Of a DNA stretch of 64,000 nucleotides, positions 13,978-22,286 are shown in pieces. Below the pieces are notes generated by a model, which was given only the letters and a program-made list of their open reading frames with translations, made no database searches and was not told the DNA's origin. This stretch comes from Chloroflexota bacterium. Its GTDB lineage: Bacteria; Chloroflexota; Anaerolineae; Anaerolineales; Villigracilaceae. The stretch is from the NCBI GenBank assembly GCA_016191845.1, contig JACPVF010000007.1:372001-436000 (forward strand), given 5' to 3'. How positions within the stretch are numbered: position 1 is the stretch's first letter; each line of letters opens with the position of its first letter. The position numbers were made by a program, and so were the translations under genes.

Positions 13978-16082
13978 GGTCTTTGTGTGGGAGTGGTCTC
14001 CACGGCAGACTGCGCGGGTGTGTCTGCCTTCGGATATTGGATGCGCGGATGATACTGCCCGCGCAGGGTGGTGACGAACGAATCGGTGATCAGGGTCAGG
14101 TCGCGCAGGGTGATGAGCGTGTCATCGAGCTGGCCGTTCTTCTGGGCCATGTCCATCACGCTGCGCACGAGGTCGCGCAGTTTCTCTTCGGTATCGGGAC
14201 GCTCCGCGCGGGTGCGTGCCTCGACGCCATCGGCCAGCATCAACAGGGCGGTCTCGCGCGAACGCGGACGCGGCCCGGGATAACGGAACTTTTCGAGATC
14301 CACTTTGCTGACATCGCCGCCCGCCGCCTCCACGGCCTGGTTGTACTGGTAGCGCGTAATGAGCGTGCCATGATGTTCGAGCATGAAATCGATCAGGCGA
14401 TTGGGCAGGCGGTGCTTGCGGGCCAGCGCCACCCCGTCGGTCACGTGGCGGATGATGGTAGCGGCCACTTCCTCGGGCGGCATGTCGTCATGTTTGTCGA
14501 TGTTGCCCGGCAGCTGGTTCTCGATGAAGAAGGACGGGTTGTTGGCCTTGCCCACGTCGTGGAATTGCGCCCCGACCCGCGTCAGCAGCGGGTCCGCGCC
14601 GATGCGCTCGGCGGCCTGCTCGGCCAGGTTGGCCACTTGCAGACTGTGCTGGTACGTGCCCGGGGCGCTGCGCAAGAAGAATTGCAGCAACGGGGAGTCG
14701 GGCCGCGAGATGTCGAGCAATTGCAGGGCGGTGGTCAGGCCCAGGCTTTGGGCCAGCAGGTATTGCAGAGTCAGCGCAATGCTGGCCGAGGCCAGACCGT
14801 TGAAGGCCACTGCGCTGATCAGTTGCACCGCGCCGACAGCATCCAGCGGGTGTGAGGGGAGGTAGAACGCCAGCAGGGTGGCAGCTCCTGCCAGGGCAAC
14901 GCCCACCCCCGCGCGCAGGAAGGCCCAGAAGCGGCGGGCGGGTCCCAGCACCAACAGCCCGATCAGCGAGGACAGCATGTAATACGGCGCCAGTTGTGTG
15001 GCGTTGGGCAGTCCATACACCGAGAGGATCGAAAGTCCCAGCGAAATGGCGATGCCGGTCTCCAGACCGAAGAGCGTGCCCAGCAACAATCCCGCCGCAG
15101 GGAGCGGATAGAAATAAGGCATGAGAGTCCGCTCGGGGATGACGAGCCGTGCACCCGCCAGGAAGACCAGCGACACCACCACAATGACCAACTGGCTGTT
15201 GGGATGATTGACCACCGTGGCGCGTTTCTTGCGGAAGAAATACAGCGAGACGAAAACCACCGAAAGCAGTGTGACCGCGCCCGCACCCAACAGGTCTTCC
15301 AGACGGTTGCCGGGTGTGATCATGTTCAACTCGCGCAGGGCTTCCATGTCGGCAGGGGTGACGATCTCACCGCCCGGCACAATGGTCTCACCTGCCTTGT
15401 ATTTCTGCACGACCGGCTCGACGGCGTCGCGCGCGGCCTGACGGGCGACCTGTGTCAGGTCCTCGCTGTACAGGCTGTTCGGGGCAACGAAGGCCTTGAC
15501 CAGGTCCGAGATCAGGTCGGCCTGGTCTTCAGGGAAGGACAGGCTGACGCGCGAGATGACGCCGCGCTGTACCAGGTCGAGGCTGTCTTCGCGGATGGCA
15601 TTGCGCATGACCTGTTCCAGCACGCTGAGCGCCTCCTGTTGAATGGCGTCCCAGCGGGTCGCAGGCAGGTCGAGGATCTGCTGGATGGTATTCTCATCCA
15701 GGCGCACATCGCTCAGGGCAGACAGGTCGCTTTGCTTTTGCTCGGGGGTGGAATTGGTATCCGCGCGGACGAGGGTGATGTATTGCAGCGTGGTGCGCAG
15801 ACGTTCGATCTGCTGGCGGGCAATGGTGGGGTCGGGCTGAGTGTAGACAGGCGACACCGACCGTTCGGCGGCGGCGCGAGCCTCCTCGGTGCGCACATCG
15901 CTGACGTATTCCACGTCGCGCGGGGCCTGCAGGTCGCGCGGAGCCACCTCACCCACGTCCACGGTCAACGAGGTGGGACGCAGGCCAATGGGCATGGTCA
16001 GCAGGGCGAAGATTCCCAGACTGGCCGATGCCAGCAGGATGCCCTGCCAGATGCGCAGACGGGGGGTCACAGGCGGACGCAT
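13974..16082 (-). CDS. 7TM-HD family phosphodiesterase (PgpH-like)
   Basis: 702 residues. One N-terminal membrane helix (ASASLGIFALLTMPIG) precedes a large extracellular 7TMR-HDED domain (about 50-280), a bundle of seven transmembrane helices (about 285-470) and a cytoplasmic HD domain with GTYQHSLQVANLAE, FHDVGKANNPSFF and MLEHHGT. Relatives such as PgpH hydrolyse cyclic di-AMP, a regulator of potassium uptake and wall stress. This is of interest because a KimA-like permease lies elsewhere in the window. It overlaps ybeY by 4 nt. Confidence 0.92.
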   Translation of the reverse strand: MRPPVTPRLRIWQGILLASASLGIFALLTMPIGLRPTSLTVDVGEVAPRDLQAPRDVEYVSDVRTEEARAAAERSVSPVYTQPDPTIARQQIERLRTTLQYITLVRADTNSTPEQKQSDLSALSDVRLDENTIQQILDLPATRWDAIQQEALSVLEQVMRNAIREDSLDLVQRGVISRVSLSFPEDQADLISDLVKAFVAPNSLYSEDLTQVARQAARDAVEPVVQKYKAGETIVPGGEIVTPADMEALRELNMITPGNRLEDLLGAGAVTLLSVVFVSLYFFRKKRATVVNHPNSQLVIVVVSLVFLAGARLVIPERTLMPYFYPLPAAGLLLGTLFGLETGIAISLGLSILSVYGLPNATQLAPYYMLSSLIGLLVLGPARRFWAFLRAGVGVALAGAATLLAFYLPSHPLDAVGAVQLISAVAFNGLASASIALTLQYLLAQSLGLTTALQLLDISRPDSPLLQFFLRSAPGTYQHSLQVANLAEQAAERIGADPLLTRVGAQFHDVGKANNPSFFIENQLPGNIDKHDDMPPEEVAATIIRHVTDGVALARKHRLPNRLIDFMLEHHGTLITRYQYNQAVEAAGGDVSKVDLEKFRYPGPRPRSRETALLMLADGVEARTRAERPDTEEKLRDLVRSVMDMAQKNGQLDDTLITLRDLTLITDSFVTTLRGQYHPRIQYPKADTPAQSAVETTPTQRP

Positions 16083-16133
16083 GAATCTACCAGCAAATCT
16101 CTTGAAAACGTTCCAGAACGCAAAGGGGACCGA

Positions 16134-16580
16134 TTATTTTTGCAACAGGTCGCGCACAGCGGCGCTGATCATGTCGTTGGGAGCGCGGCCCGCCACCTTG
16201 GGGATGACGACCTTCATGACCTTGCCCATGTCAGACGGGGCGGCGGCCCCGGTCTCGGCGATGGCCGCCTGGACCAGCGCGCGCAATTCCTCGGCGGGCA
16301 TGGCCTTGGGCAGGAAAGCCTCGAGGACGGCGATCTCGGCCTCGTTGTCGGCGGCCAGGTCGGCGCGATTGGCCTTCCTGGCCTCTTCGAGCGCCTCGCG
16401 GCGGTTCTTAATCTCCTTTTGGATCAGCGCCATCACGCCCGCATCGTCGAGGGCGGTACGCTTGTCCACCTCAACCTGCTTGATGGCGGCCATCACCATG
16501 CGCAGCGTGCGGCGGCGCAGGTCATCGTTATTCTTCATGGCCTCTTTCAAGGCCTCGTTAAGTTGGGTTTTCATATCCAT
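16134..16580 (-). CDS. yqeY: GatB/YqeY domain protein
   Basis: 148 residues, the usual length for stand-alone YqeY. Diagnostic segments: MKTQLNEALKEAMKNND, RTLRMVMAAIKQVEVDKR, a coiled middle, and ETGAAAPSDMGKVMKVVIPKVAGRAP. The fold matches the tail domain of the tRNA amidotransferase GatB, but the free protein's role is not settled. Either ATG at 16580 or 16574 is possible; 16580 was taken. TATAAT at 16587-16592 (minus strand) is only 6 nt from the ATG, which implies a leaderless mRNA. Confidence 0.9.
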   Translation of the reverse strand: MDMKTQLNEALKEAMKNNDDLRRRTLRMVMAAIKQVEVDKRTALDDAGVMALIQKEIKNRREALEEARKANRADLAADNEAEIAVLEAFLPKAMPAEELRALVQAAIAETGAAAPSDMGKVMKVVIPKVAGRAPNDMISAAVRDLLQK

Positions 16581-16586
16581 GTTGTC

Positions 16587-16592
16587 ATTATA
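16587..16592 (-). promoter_or_regulatory. TATAAT -10 box giving a leaderless yqeY transcript
   Basis: A perfect TATAAT on the minus strand ends 6 nt before the yqeY ATG, so transcription should begin at or next to the start codon. No clear -35 is visible. Confidence 0.5.
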
Positions 16593-16621
16593 CCTTTCGA
16601 GGTTCGATTCGCTGTCGATGG

Positions 16622-17236
16622 TCACGCGGTGAAAGCAGACAGTTCCGCCGCGGAAAGCCCCACCCGCACCTGCTCGAACTCGAGGACCGTACGCTTGACC
16701 GCCGCCCAAAAGGCGTACTCAAAGCGTGGTCCGCGCTCGGCGGAATCCAGGTTCATGTGGGCGTGCGAATCGCGCGGCAGGATGGAGAGCGCGAACTGGC
16801 GCAACGGGCGGAGGAAGTACAGCGCCTCCTGCGGGTAGTACAGCTTGCCTGAATGCAGGTCGGGACTGGCGATCAGGTCCGGGTCGGCAGGGTCGATGTC
16901 AGCGGGCACGGAGTCGGGGTGGCGGACCAGCCACAGATCCACGTAGTTGGAGTGGGCGTAGAAATCCTGCGCGGTGTGGGTCAGCCGCCCGAAAGCAGTC
17001 CGGGCGGCGGGGACATCCCCGCGATGCAGCGCCTCGAAGGTCAACTGGCGCTGCTCGGCCAGGAAGGCGTGTCCCGCATCGAAGGCATTGTTGTCGAAGT
17101 GATATTCGTCATGGCCGAACTGGCCGCGCAGATTGTCCAGGCCGATATTGGCGGCAATGAGTGCGTCGATGGCGGTGGGGCTGAAGATTGCGCCGAGCGC
17201 CTCACGGACGATTTGGGCGTGCACCTTGGTAAGCAT
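16622..17236 (-). CDS. HetC/zinc-phospholipase C-like protein
   Basis: 204 residues. The segment RLTHTAQDFYAHSNYVDLWL is the hallmark of the Het-C and zinc-dependent phospholipase C fold (paired His/Asp ligands in a helical bundle), supported by FGHDEYHFDNNAFDAGH earlier and DSHAHMNLDS later. There is no signal peptide, so it may be cytoplasmic. Activity is not established. The ATG at 17236 was chosen because longer in-frame versions have no start or ribosome site and a perfect TATAAT box lies 6 nt upstream. It is divergent to the adenosyltransferase gene. Confidence 0.72.
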   Translation of the reverse strand: MLTKVHAQIVREALGAIFSPTAIDALIAANIGLDNLRGQFGHDEYHFDNNAFDAGHAFLAEQRQLTFEALHRGDVPAARTAFGRLTHTAQDFYAHSNYVDLWLVRHPDSVPADIDPADPDLIASPDLHSGKLYYPQEALYFLRPLRQFALSILPRDSHAHMNLDSAERGPRFEYAFWAAVKRTVLEFEQVRVGLSAAELSAFTA

Positions 17237-17242
17237 ACAAAA

Positions 17243-17248
17243 ATTATA
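17243..17248 (-). promoter_or_regulatory. TATAAT -10 box for the HetC-like gene
   Basis: Minus-strand TATAAT ending 6 nt before the ATG at 17236; a leaderless transcript is expected. Confidence 0.5.
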
Positions 17249-17280
17249 CGCGATAACGCAGATTTGACGATGCGCGCGGG

Positions 17281-17286
17281 TATAAT
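17281..17286 (+). promoter_or_regulatory. TATAAT -10 box for the adenosyltransferase gene
   Basis: Plus-strand TATAAT 7 nt before the ATG at 17294, in the 57-nt divergent gap. TTGACG at 17264 is too close for a normal -35 spacing. Confidence 0.5.
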
Positions 17287-17293
17287 CTGCCGC

Positions 17294-17842
17294 ATGTCTT
17301 TTTACACCACCAAAGGCGATGACGGTACGACCGGCCTGATCGGCGAAGGCCGCGTGCCCAAATATCACAACCGTATGGAGGCGCTCGGCGCGCTCGACGA
17401 GGCCTCGGCCGCGTTGGGGCTGGCGCGCGCCCAGACTTCCAGTCCGCAGACGGCCGCCATCCTGCTGGATGCGCAGCGCGATCTCTACAAGCTGATGGCT
17501 GAAGTGGCTGCCACGCCCGAGAACGCGCAGCGCTTCCGTGCCATCGACGCGGCGCGCGTGACCTGGCTCGAAGAACAGACCGATGCCATCAGCCAGGTCG
17601 TCGAAATGCCGCGCGCGTTCATTCTGCCCGGCGATACGCCCGGCGGGGCGGCACTCTCGATGGCGCGCGCCATCATCCGCCGCGCCGAACGCCGCGTGGT
17701 GGCGCTCTTCGACACGGGCGAGATCACCAACCCCGACCTGCAACGCTACCTCAACCGCCTGTCTTCGCTTTGCTTCGTGCTCGAACTGCGCGAGAACCAA
17801 TCGGCGGGAAAATCCACCTCGCTTGCAAAAGAGGCCCCATGA
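17294..17842 (+). CDS. PduO-type cob(I)alamin adenosyltransferase
   Basis: 182 residues. The family markers are TTKGDDGTTGLIG at the N-terminus (ATP-binding), ALGALDEASAALGLAR, FILPGDTPGGAALSMARAIIRRAERRV (near 115-140) and the C-terminal YLNRLSSLCFVLEL. It transfers the adenosyl group of ATP to cob(I)alamin to make coenzyme B12. The ATG at 17294 fits the domain start and a -10 box 7 nt upstream. The stop overlaps the start of the DUF554 gene by 4 nt. Confidence 0.94.
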   Translation: MSFYTTKGDDGTTGLIGEGRVPKYHNRMEALGALDEASAALGLARAQTSSPQTAAILLDAQRDLYKLMAEVAATPENAQRFRAIDAARVTWLEEQTDAISQVVEMPRAFILPGDTPGGAALSMARAIIRRAERRVVALFDTGEITNPDLQRYLNRLSSLCFVLELRENQSAGKSTSLAKEAP

Positions 17843-18567
17843 CCGGCACCCTCCTCAACGTCATTACCATCCTGGTCGGCGGCGGGCTCGGCCTGCTGTT
17901 CGGTTCGCGCGTCCCCGAGAGGCTCAAACAGACCGTCGTGGCGGGCATGGGCCTGTTTACCGCAGCCATGGGTCTGCAAATGTTCTTCAAGAGTACCAAC
18001 CAGTTGATCGTGCTGGGCAGCCTGTTGATCGGCACCCTGCTGGGCGAATGGTGGCGGATCGAGGATGGCATCCAGGCCCTGGGCCGATTCCTTGAAGCGC
18101 GCTTCGCGTCCGGACCCTCAGCGGGCTCAGAGCCCCAGGCAGGCGGCAACTCCCGCTTCGTGCGCGGCTTCCTGACGGCCTCGCTGTTGTTTTGCATCGG
18201 GCCAATGGCCATCCTCGGTTCGATCAACGACGGCCTGCGCGGAGATTACAGCCTGCTGGCGGTCAAGTCGGTGCTGGACGGCTTCGCCTCGCTGGCCTTC
18301 GCGTCCACGCTGGGGATCGGGGTGTTGTTCTCCATCGTGCCGGTCTTCGTCTACCAGGGCGGGATCAGCCTGATGGGCGGCGGCCTGAGCGCCATCCTGA
18401 CCGACCCGATGATCGCCGAGATGACCGCCACCGGCGGCGTGATCCTGTTCGGGCTGGCCATCAGCAGCCTGCTGGAGATCAAGCCCATCCGCGTGGGAAA
18501 CTTCCTGCCCGCGCTGGCCATCGCTCCGCTGATCGTGTGGGCGCTGACACAACTCAAGGTGATATAA
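17839..18567 (+). CDS. DUF554 family membrane protein
   Basis: 242 residues with about six to seven transmembrane helices. Recognised by the glycine-rich start (ILVGGGLGLLFGSRVPERLKQT), FTAAMGLQMFFKS, FCIGPMAILGSINDGLRGD and SLLEIKPIRVGNFLPALAIAP. DUF554 (YdfK-like) proteins are probable transporters or permease components of unknown substrate. The ATG overlaps the adenosyltransferase stop, so a link with cobalamin use is possible but not shown. A strong terminator follows. Confidence 0.88.
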   Translation: MTGTLLNVITILVGGGLGLLFGSRVPERLKQTVVAGMGLFTAAMGLQMFFKSTNQLIVLGSLLIGTLLGEWWRIEDGIQALGRFLEARFASGPSAGSEPQAGGNSRFVRGFLTASLLFCIGPMAILGSINDGLRGDYSLLAVKSVLDGFASLAFASTLGIGVLFSIVPVFVYQGGISLMGGGLSAILTDPMIAEMTATGGVILFGLAISSLLEIKPIRVGNFLPALAIAPLIVWALTQLKVI

Positions 18568-18576
18568 ACAGTAAAC

Positions 18577-18611
18577 AAAAAAGGACACGGCCGTTTGGCC
18601 GTGTCCTTTTT
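18577..18611 (+). terminator. Bidirectional intrinsic terminator
   Basis: A 15-bp stem containing AAGGACACGGCC and GGCCGTGTCCTT closes on a GTTT loop, with A-runs on the left and T-runs on the right. It separates the convergent DUF554 gene and DsbA-like gene and should stop both. Confidence 0.92.
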
Positions 18612-18628
18612 GATTCTTGCAGCGAAGG

Positions 18629-19381
18629 TTACTTCAATCCCATTTCGGCCAGCGCGGCCTCGATCTTGGTTTGGAACTCGCTGAACGGTTGGGCGCCTTC
18701 GATCAACACGGTCTTGACCTGGCCGTTGACGGTGTAAGTCAGCACGAAGGAGGGCGTAGCCTGGATGCCCGCTGCCAGGCCGTCTTTGGCGTCCTGGTCC
18801 ACACGGCTGGAGTAGGTACCACCGTTAAAGCAGGTGGTGAACTTACCCATGTCCAGACCGATGGCATCGGCAAAGGCGGCCAGTCGTTTATTGGTGAAAT
18901 CACCGATGTTCTCACCGGTCTGGTTGGCGAACAGGATGTCATGCATCTCCCAGAACTTGTTCTGGTCACCGGCGCAGTAGGCCGCCTCGGCCGCGGCGCG
19001 CGACTCGGGCCCGATGAACTCGCCGAACGAGCGATACACAAAGTAGACCTTGCCCGTGTCCACATAGGCGCTGACCAACTGGGCCTCGGTCTGCTTGACA
19101 AACCGGTCGCAGAAGGGGCATTGGAAATCGGAGAACTCTTCGATCTTGATGGGCGCGTTCGGGTCGCCGGCGGTGTTTCCATCCACCTGGCTGCGAACAA
19201 CGCCATGATCAGACTGTTTAATGGTGCCGACCGGCTGGAGGTTGGGCCAGATCAAAAAGAAGGCCACCACCAATGCGACCATCACGATCGCCACGGCAGT
19301 AATGATGCGGTTGCGCTGCTTGGCGCGGTTCATCTGCTGGCGGCGCATCTCGCGCTTCGACATCCCTGATTCTCTCGACAT
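18629..19381 (-). CDS. Membrane-anchored DsbA-like thioredoxin
   Basis: 250 residues. A basic cytoplasmic N-terminus and one transmembrane helix (about 26-46) anchor an extracytoplasmic thioredoxin domain with active site CPFC (Cys88, Cys91) in EEFSDFQCPFCDRF and the cis-Pro loop ATPSFVLTY. The helical insertion is typical of the DsbA/BdbD group. It likely forms or reduces disulphides in exported proteins. A further Cys pair (YCAGDQNK and TTCFNGG) is visible. The ATG has AGGAGA 6 nt upstream. Confidence 0.92.
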   Translation of the reverse strand: MSRESGMSKREMRRQQMNRAKQRNRIITAVAIVMVALVVAFFLIWPNLQPVGTIKQSDHGVVRSQVDGNTAGDPNAPIKIEEFSDFQCPFCDRFVKQTEAQLVSAYVDTGKVYFVYRSFGEFIGPESRAAAEAAYCAGDQNKFWEMHDILFANQTGENIGDFTNKRLAAFADAIGLDMGKFTTCFNGGTYSSRVDQDAKDGLAAGIQATPSFVLTYTVNGQVKTVLIEGAQPFSEFQTKIEAALAEMGLK

Positions 19382-19480
19382 GCTCTTCTCCTGAAGATGT
19401 ATTAAAAGTTGGGACGAAATTTTCCCACGTTCAATGGGTTTTGTCCAGCAAGGTTAAAGAACTCTCATTCGGCGCGAATC

Positions 19481-20314
19481 TTACGCCAGGCGCTCGTTCA
19501 ACCAGTCAAGCATAACCTTGAAGACCTCAGCCTGATCCGCTTCGTTATGAATCTCGTGATACCAGCCATCCCAGATGTGCAGGCTGATGTTCTTGCCGCC
19601 GTTGCGGGCGAACTCGCGGGTGGCGTTGGCCGAGGTGAGACGGTCCGCGCTGCCATGCATGAGCAGGAGCGGAAGCGTGAACTCGCCAGCGCGGTTCAAA
19701 GCCCACTCGCCCGAGTCGAATAATTCCACGAACAATCGCGCGGTGATCTTGTCGTGCACCAACGGGTCCGCTGCGTAGATGTCCACCACCTTTTGGTCGC
19801 GGGAGAGAGCGGCAAGTTCGAGACCCGACTTTTGCGTGAAGGTCGGGAAGATGCCATTCATCATGCGCGCCAGCGTCACCTGCGCGGCGGGCGGTTGGAA
19901 GGCCAGCCGCAGGAAGGGTCCCGTGGCGATCACGCCCTTCAACTCGGGTTTGCGGCGCAGGGAGAAGTTCAGCACCTCATTGCCGCCCATACTGTGTCCG
20001 TACAAAAACATGGGCAAACCCGGGTAACGCGAAGCAGCCTGTTTGAGCAGCAGGGCGATGTCGTCCATCATCTGGTTGTAGGAGGGCACGTGTCCGCGCG
20101 GACCACCCGAACGCCCGTGGCCGCGCTGGTCGAAGCCGAATAGCACAAAGCCCTCGGCGGTCAATGCCGTGGCGACGTTCTCATAGCGGGCCACATGCTC
20201 GCCCAAGCCGTGCACAAGGCAGACCACAGCCCGCGGAGCTCCCTCGGGCTCCCAGCCGCGCGCATACAGGTCGATGCCGTCAGTCGATTTCCAACTGGTT
20301 TCAAAGGTTTTCAT
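19481..20314 (-). CDS. Monoacylglycerol lipase-like alpha/beta hydrolase
   Basis: 277 residues. Typical Hydrolase_4 fold: oxyanion region CLVHGLGEHVARYE, FDQRGHGRSGGPRG, nucleophile elbow YGHSMGGNE (Ser near 115), acid in LMHGSADRLTS, and catalytic His in DGWYHEIHNE. This is the lysophospholipase/monoacylglycerol lipase group. The ATG at 20314 has GGAGG upstream; an in-frame codon 33 nt earlier lacks this. Only 2 nt separate it from the V4R gene upstream, indicating one operon. Confidence 0.9.
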   Translation of the reverse strand: MKTFETSWKSTDGIDLYARGWEPEGAPRAVVCLVHGLGEHVARYENVATALTAEGFVLFGFDQRGHGRSGGPRGHVPSYNQMMDDIALLLKQAASRYPGLPMFLYGHSMGGNEVLNFSLRRKPELKGVIATGPFLRLAFQPPAAQVTLARMMNGIFPTFTQKSGLELAALSRDQKVVDIYAADPLVHDKITARLFVELFDSGEWALNRAGEFTLPLLLMHGSADRLTSANATREFARNGGKNISLHIWDGWYHEIHNEADQAEVFKVMLDWLNERLA

Positions 20315-20316
20315 AT

Positions 20317-20922
20317 CTACCCTCCAAGGGTGATTTTGAATTTGCAATCCGCCGCACCCGCGGCACGGCAGTTGATCTCTTCGATATCGTGCTCCTCGCC
20401 CACCGCCCAGAACAACGCCTCTCGGATCAGCCCCTGGGTGACGAAGCAGATCGGGGCATGGTCCGACTGGCCCAAAGTGGAGGGAGAGGCATGGTCCACA
20501 AACAGCAGATTCAAGTCCAGGGTATGGACGGTCACGCCGCCGTCGCGGACGCTGAGCAACCGGGCCAGAGTCTCCAGCGTGGACTTGCGGCGCAGTCCCA
20601 GCGGAAGGCGTTTCACCAGGCCAGCCTGGGTTCGGACCGTCAGCGACGCCTCAGCCAGGAGCGGGTTCCACATCTTCCCGCCGATGCGCAACAGGATGCC
20701 GCGCGCGCCGCGCCCGAAACTGGTGCGCAGGGCGGCCTGCAGCCGCGCGTAGACCTCAGCAGCATGGACCTCATCCAACGTGCCGAGGTGTTCGGCCTGC
20801 GACCATTCGGAAGGCAACTCCGCCTTCTCGAGTACGGTGGAAAGCGCCTCGGGGCCCAGATCGGCAGAGAGGGTGTTCACAAAGTGTTTCAGGAAACGGG
20901 CTGAAAGCAGGGACTCAGGCAT
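20317..20922 (-). CDS. V4R domain protein
   Basis: 201 residues. The C-terminal half has the 4-vinyl-reductase (V4R) hydrocarbon-binding fold with the terminal RAAGAADCKFKI, the family's characteristic G-x-x-D-C-x-F. The N-terminal part (STVLEKAELPSEW, ARLQAALRTSFGRGARGILLRIG) is the usual helical lead-in. V4R domains sense small aromatic or lipid-like ligands; here there is no output domain, so it may work with a partner. It overlaps the upstream GNAT gene by 8 nt and precedes the lipase gene. Confidence 0.82.
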   Translation of the reverse strand: MPESLLSARFLKHFVNTLSADLGPEALSTVLEKAELPSEWSQAEHLGTLDEVHAAEVYARLQAALRTSFGRGARGILLRIGGKMWNPLLAEASLTVRTQAGLVKRLPLGLRRKSTLETLARLLSVRDGGVTVHTLDLNLLFVDHASPSTLGQSDHAPICFVTQGLIREALFWAVGEEHDIEEINCRAAGAADCKFKITLGG

Positions 20923-21769
20923 GGTCCATCATCAACACGGGATATTCCTCGCCCGTGCGCGCGAAGCCAAGTTTCTCATACAGGCTTTGCGAGTTGTGAT
21001 TATCGCCCTGGGTGTTGAGCGTGATGCGATGCCTGCCACGGCGCAGGGTATGCTGGAACAGATCGTGGATCAAGGACGTGCCGATGCCGCGTCCCTGCCA
21101 CTCGGGGCGGACAGCCAGGCGGGCGAGGTGTGCCCCCAACGGATTGCCCGTGCTGATCTGATAACCGATCAAGCCCTCGTCGGTCTCGGCCACAGTAGCG
21201 AGGATGGCCTGTGAGTGGGCACGATGCAAGGCGGCGAAGGAGTTGCGCCACATGGGTGCAAAGGCGGCCCAGTCCACAGCTGTGGCAGCAGGCAGATCTA
21301 CGATGGTCATGGGACGAATGCGAACCCCGCGCGGCAAGGGGCGCGGGGTGAAGGGTTGATCGTTCCACTCGTACATGATGATGGACTGCGGCTGGGCGAA
21401 TCCGCTTTCGAGCAGAATATGTTCGAACCAGGGCTGCATGGCAATGGCCGCCACCACCGTCTCTGGCTGGGAGAAGATCTCGGTGCGGGCCGCCTGCCAT
21501 AACGGCGACCAGGCCTCAGGTTCGGACAGGTGGGCGGCGGAGACGAAGAGGCGAATCCAGGCGATGTTGGGCGGATCCTGCGGACAGGCCAGCGCAGCGG
21601 CGATGCGCCCGCCATCTTCCAATACCCAGTAATGCGGCGAACCCAGCCAATCCAGTGGTCCGCGCCAGTCGAGGTGGCGATGGACGCGCGGTTCGAAATA
21701 CATGAGGTGGGCGATCTGCTGTTGGTCGGCCTGGACGGCCGTTCGCACCTGCAAATTGACCGCTACCAT
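20915..21769 (-). CDS. GNAT family N-acetyltransferase
   Basis: 284 residues. The C-terminal GNAT core shows the acetyl-CoA loop RPEWQGRGIGTSLIHDL (near 225), then NTQGDNHNSQSLYEKLGF. The N-terminal half is a degenerate second GNAT-like domain, a layout seen in tandem-GNAT enzymes. Substrate unknown. The ATG overlaps the stop of the upstream TPR gene by 7 nt, and the end overlaps the V4R gene, so the XRE-TPR-GNAT-V4R-lipase genes form one minus-strand operon. Confidence 0.85.
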   Translation of the reverse strand: MVAVNLQVRTAVQADQQQIAHLMYFEPRVHRHLDWRGPLDWLGSPHYWVLEDGGRIAAALACPQDPPNIAWIRLFVSAAHLSEPEAWSPLWQAARTEIFSQPETVVAAIAMQPWFEHILLESGFAQPQSIIMYEWNDQPFTPRPLPRGVRIRPMTIVDLPAATAVDWAAFAPMWRNSFAALHRAHSQAILATVAETDEGLIGYQISTGNPLGAHLARLAVRPEWQGRGIGTSLIHDLFQHTLRRGRHRITLNTQGDNHNSQSLYEKLGFARTGEEYPVLMMDHA

Positions 21770-22281
21770 GTCTTGAAACGAAGGAAGAATTTGAGAATGC
21801 GTTCGAAGAGGGAAGGCTTGGATTTGGCTTCGACCGAGCCGACCATGTTGAGCGCCGATTGGACCACATCCCCGCGTTTGAGGCGGATGGCCGCCGCCGA
21901 TTTCTTGACCATGGCCAGCAGGTCGCCCTCGCCCGCACGGCTGAGGATTTCAGCAGAGTGGTCATAGGCGGCCAGGGCTTCGCCGGTGCGGCCCAGGGCT
22001 TCGAGAGCGGCGGCCTGATTACCAAGCGCCATGCCCTGGCGTTTGAGATCGCCCAGGGAGGCGAAGACCTCGTCGGTACCGAGGACGGCTTCCAGCGCCT
22101 CGCGCGCTTTCCCCGCCTGCAACAACGCCACGCTGACGTTGTTGTTCATCTCGGCGGCAGCGGACTTGTCGGTGAGGGCCAGCGCGGCGCGGCGGAAAAG
22201 GTCGGCGGCCTGATCGAACTGTCCGCGCTCAAAGGCTTGTTTGCCTTGTTGTTCCAGCAGGACGGGAGTCTCTTGGGTCAT
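21763..22281 (-). CDS. TPR-repeat protein
   Basis: 172 residues with three to four tetratricopeptide-like helical pairs (QQGKQAFERGQFDQAADLF, NNNVSVALLQAGKAREALE, GNQAAALEALGRTGEALAAYD). Likely a protein-protein interaction scaffold. The ATG at 22281 was chosen because longer in-frame extensions overlap the XRE gene and read as arginine-rich shadow sequence. A short positively charged aromatic tail (FERILKFFLRFKTW) could contact membranes. No partner is evident beyond the operon. Confidence 0.82.
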   Translation of the reverse strand: MTQETPVLLEQQGKQAFERGQFDQAADLFRRAALALTDKSAAAEMNNNVSVALLQAGKAREALEAVLGTDEVFASLGDLKRQGMALGNQAAALEALGRTGEALAAYDHSAEILSRAGEGDLLAMVKKSAAAIRLKRGDVVQSALNMVGSVEAKSKPSLFERILKFFLRFKTW

Positions 22282-22286
22282 GGTGA

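Noticed and set aside
14994-16838. 614-codon open frame antisense to the 7TM-HD gene
   Set aside because: The opposite strand encodes a complete conserved protein; the antisense product is His/Arg/Gln-rich with no domain, a usual effect of high G+C.
17264-17286. TTGACG and TATAAT as a complete promoter for the adenosyltransferase gene
   Set aside because: The spacing is 11 nt, too short for a sigma70 promoter; only the -10 box is kept as a candidate.
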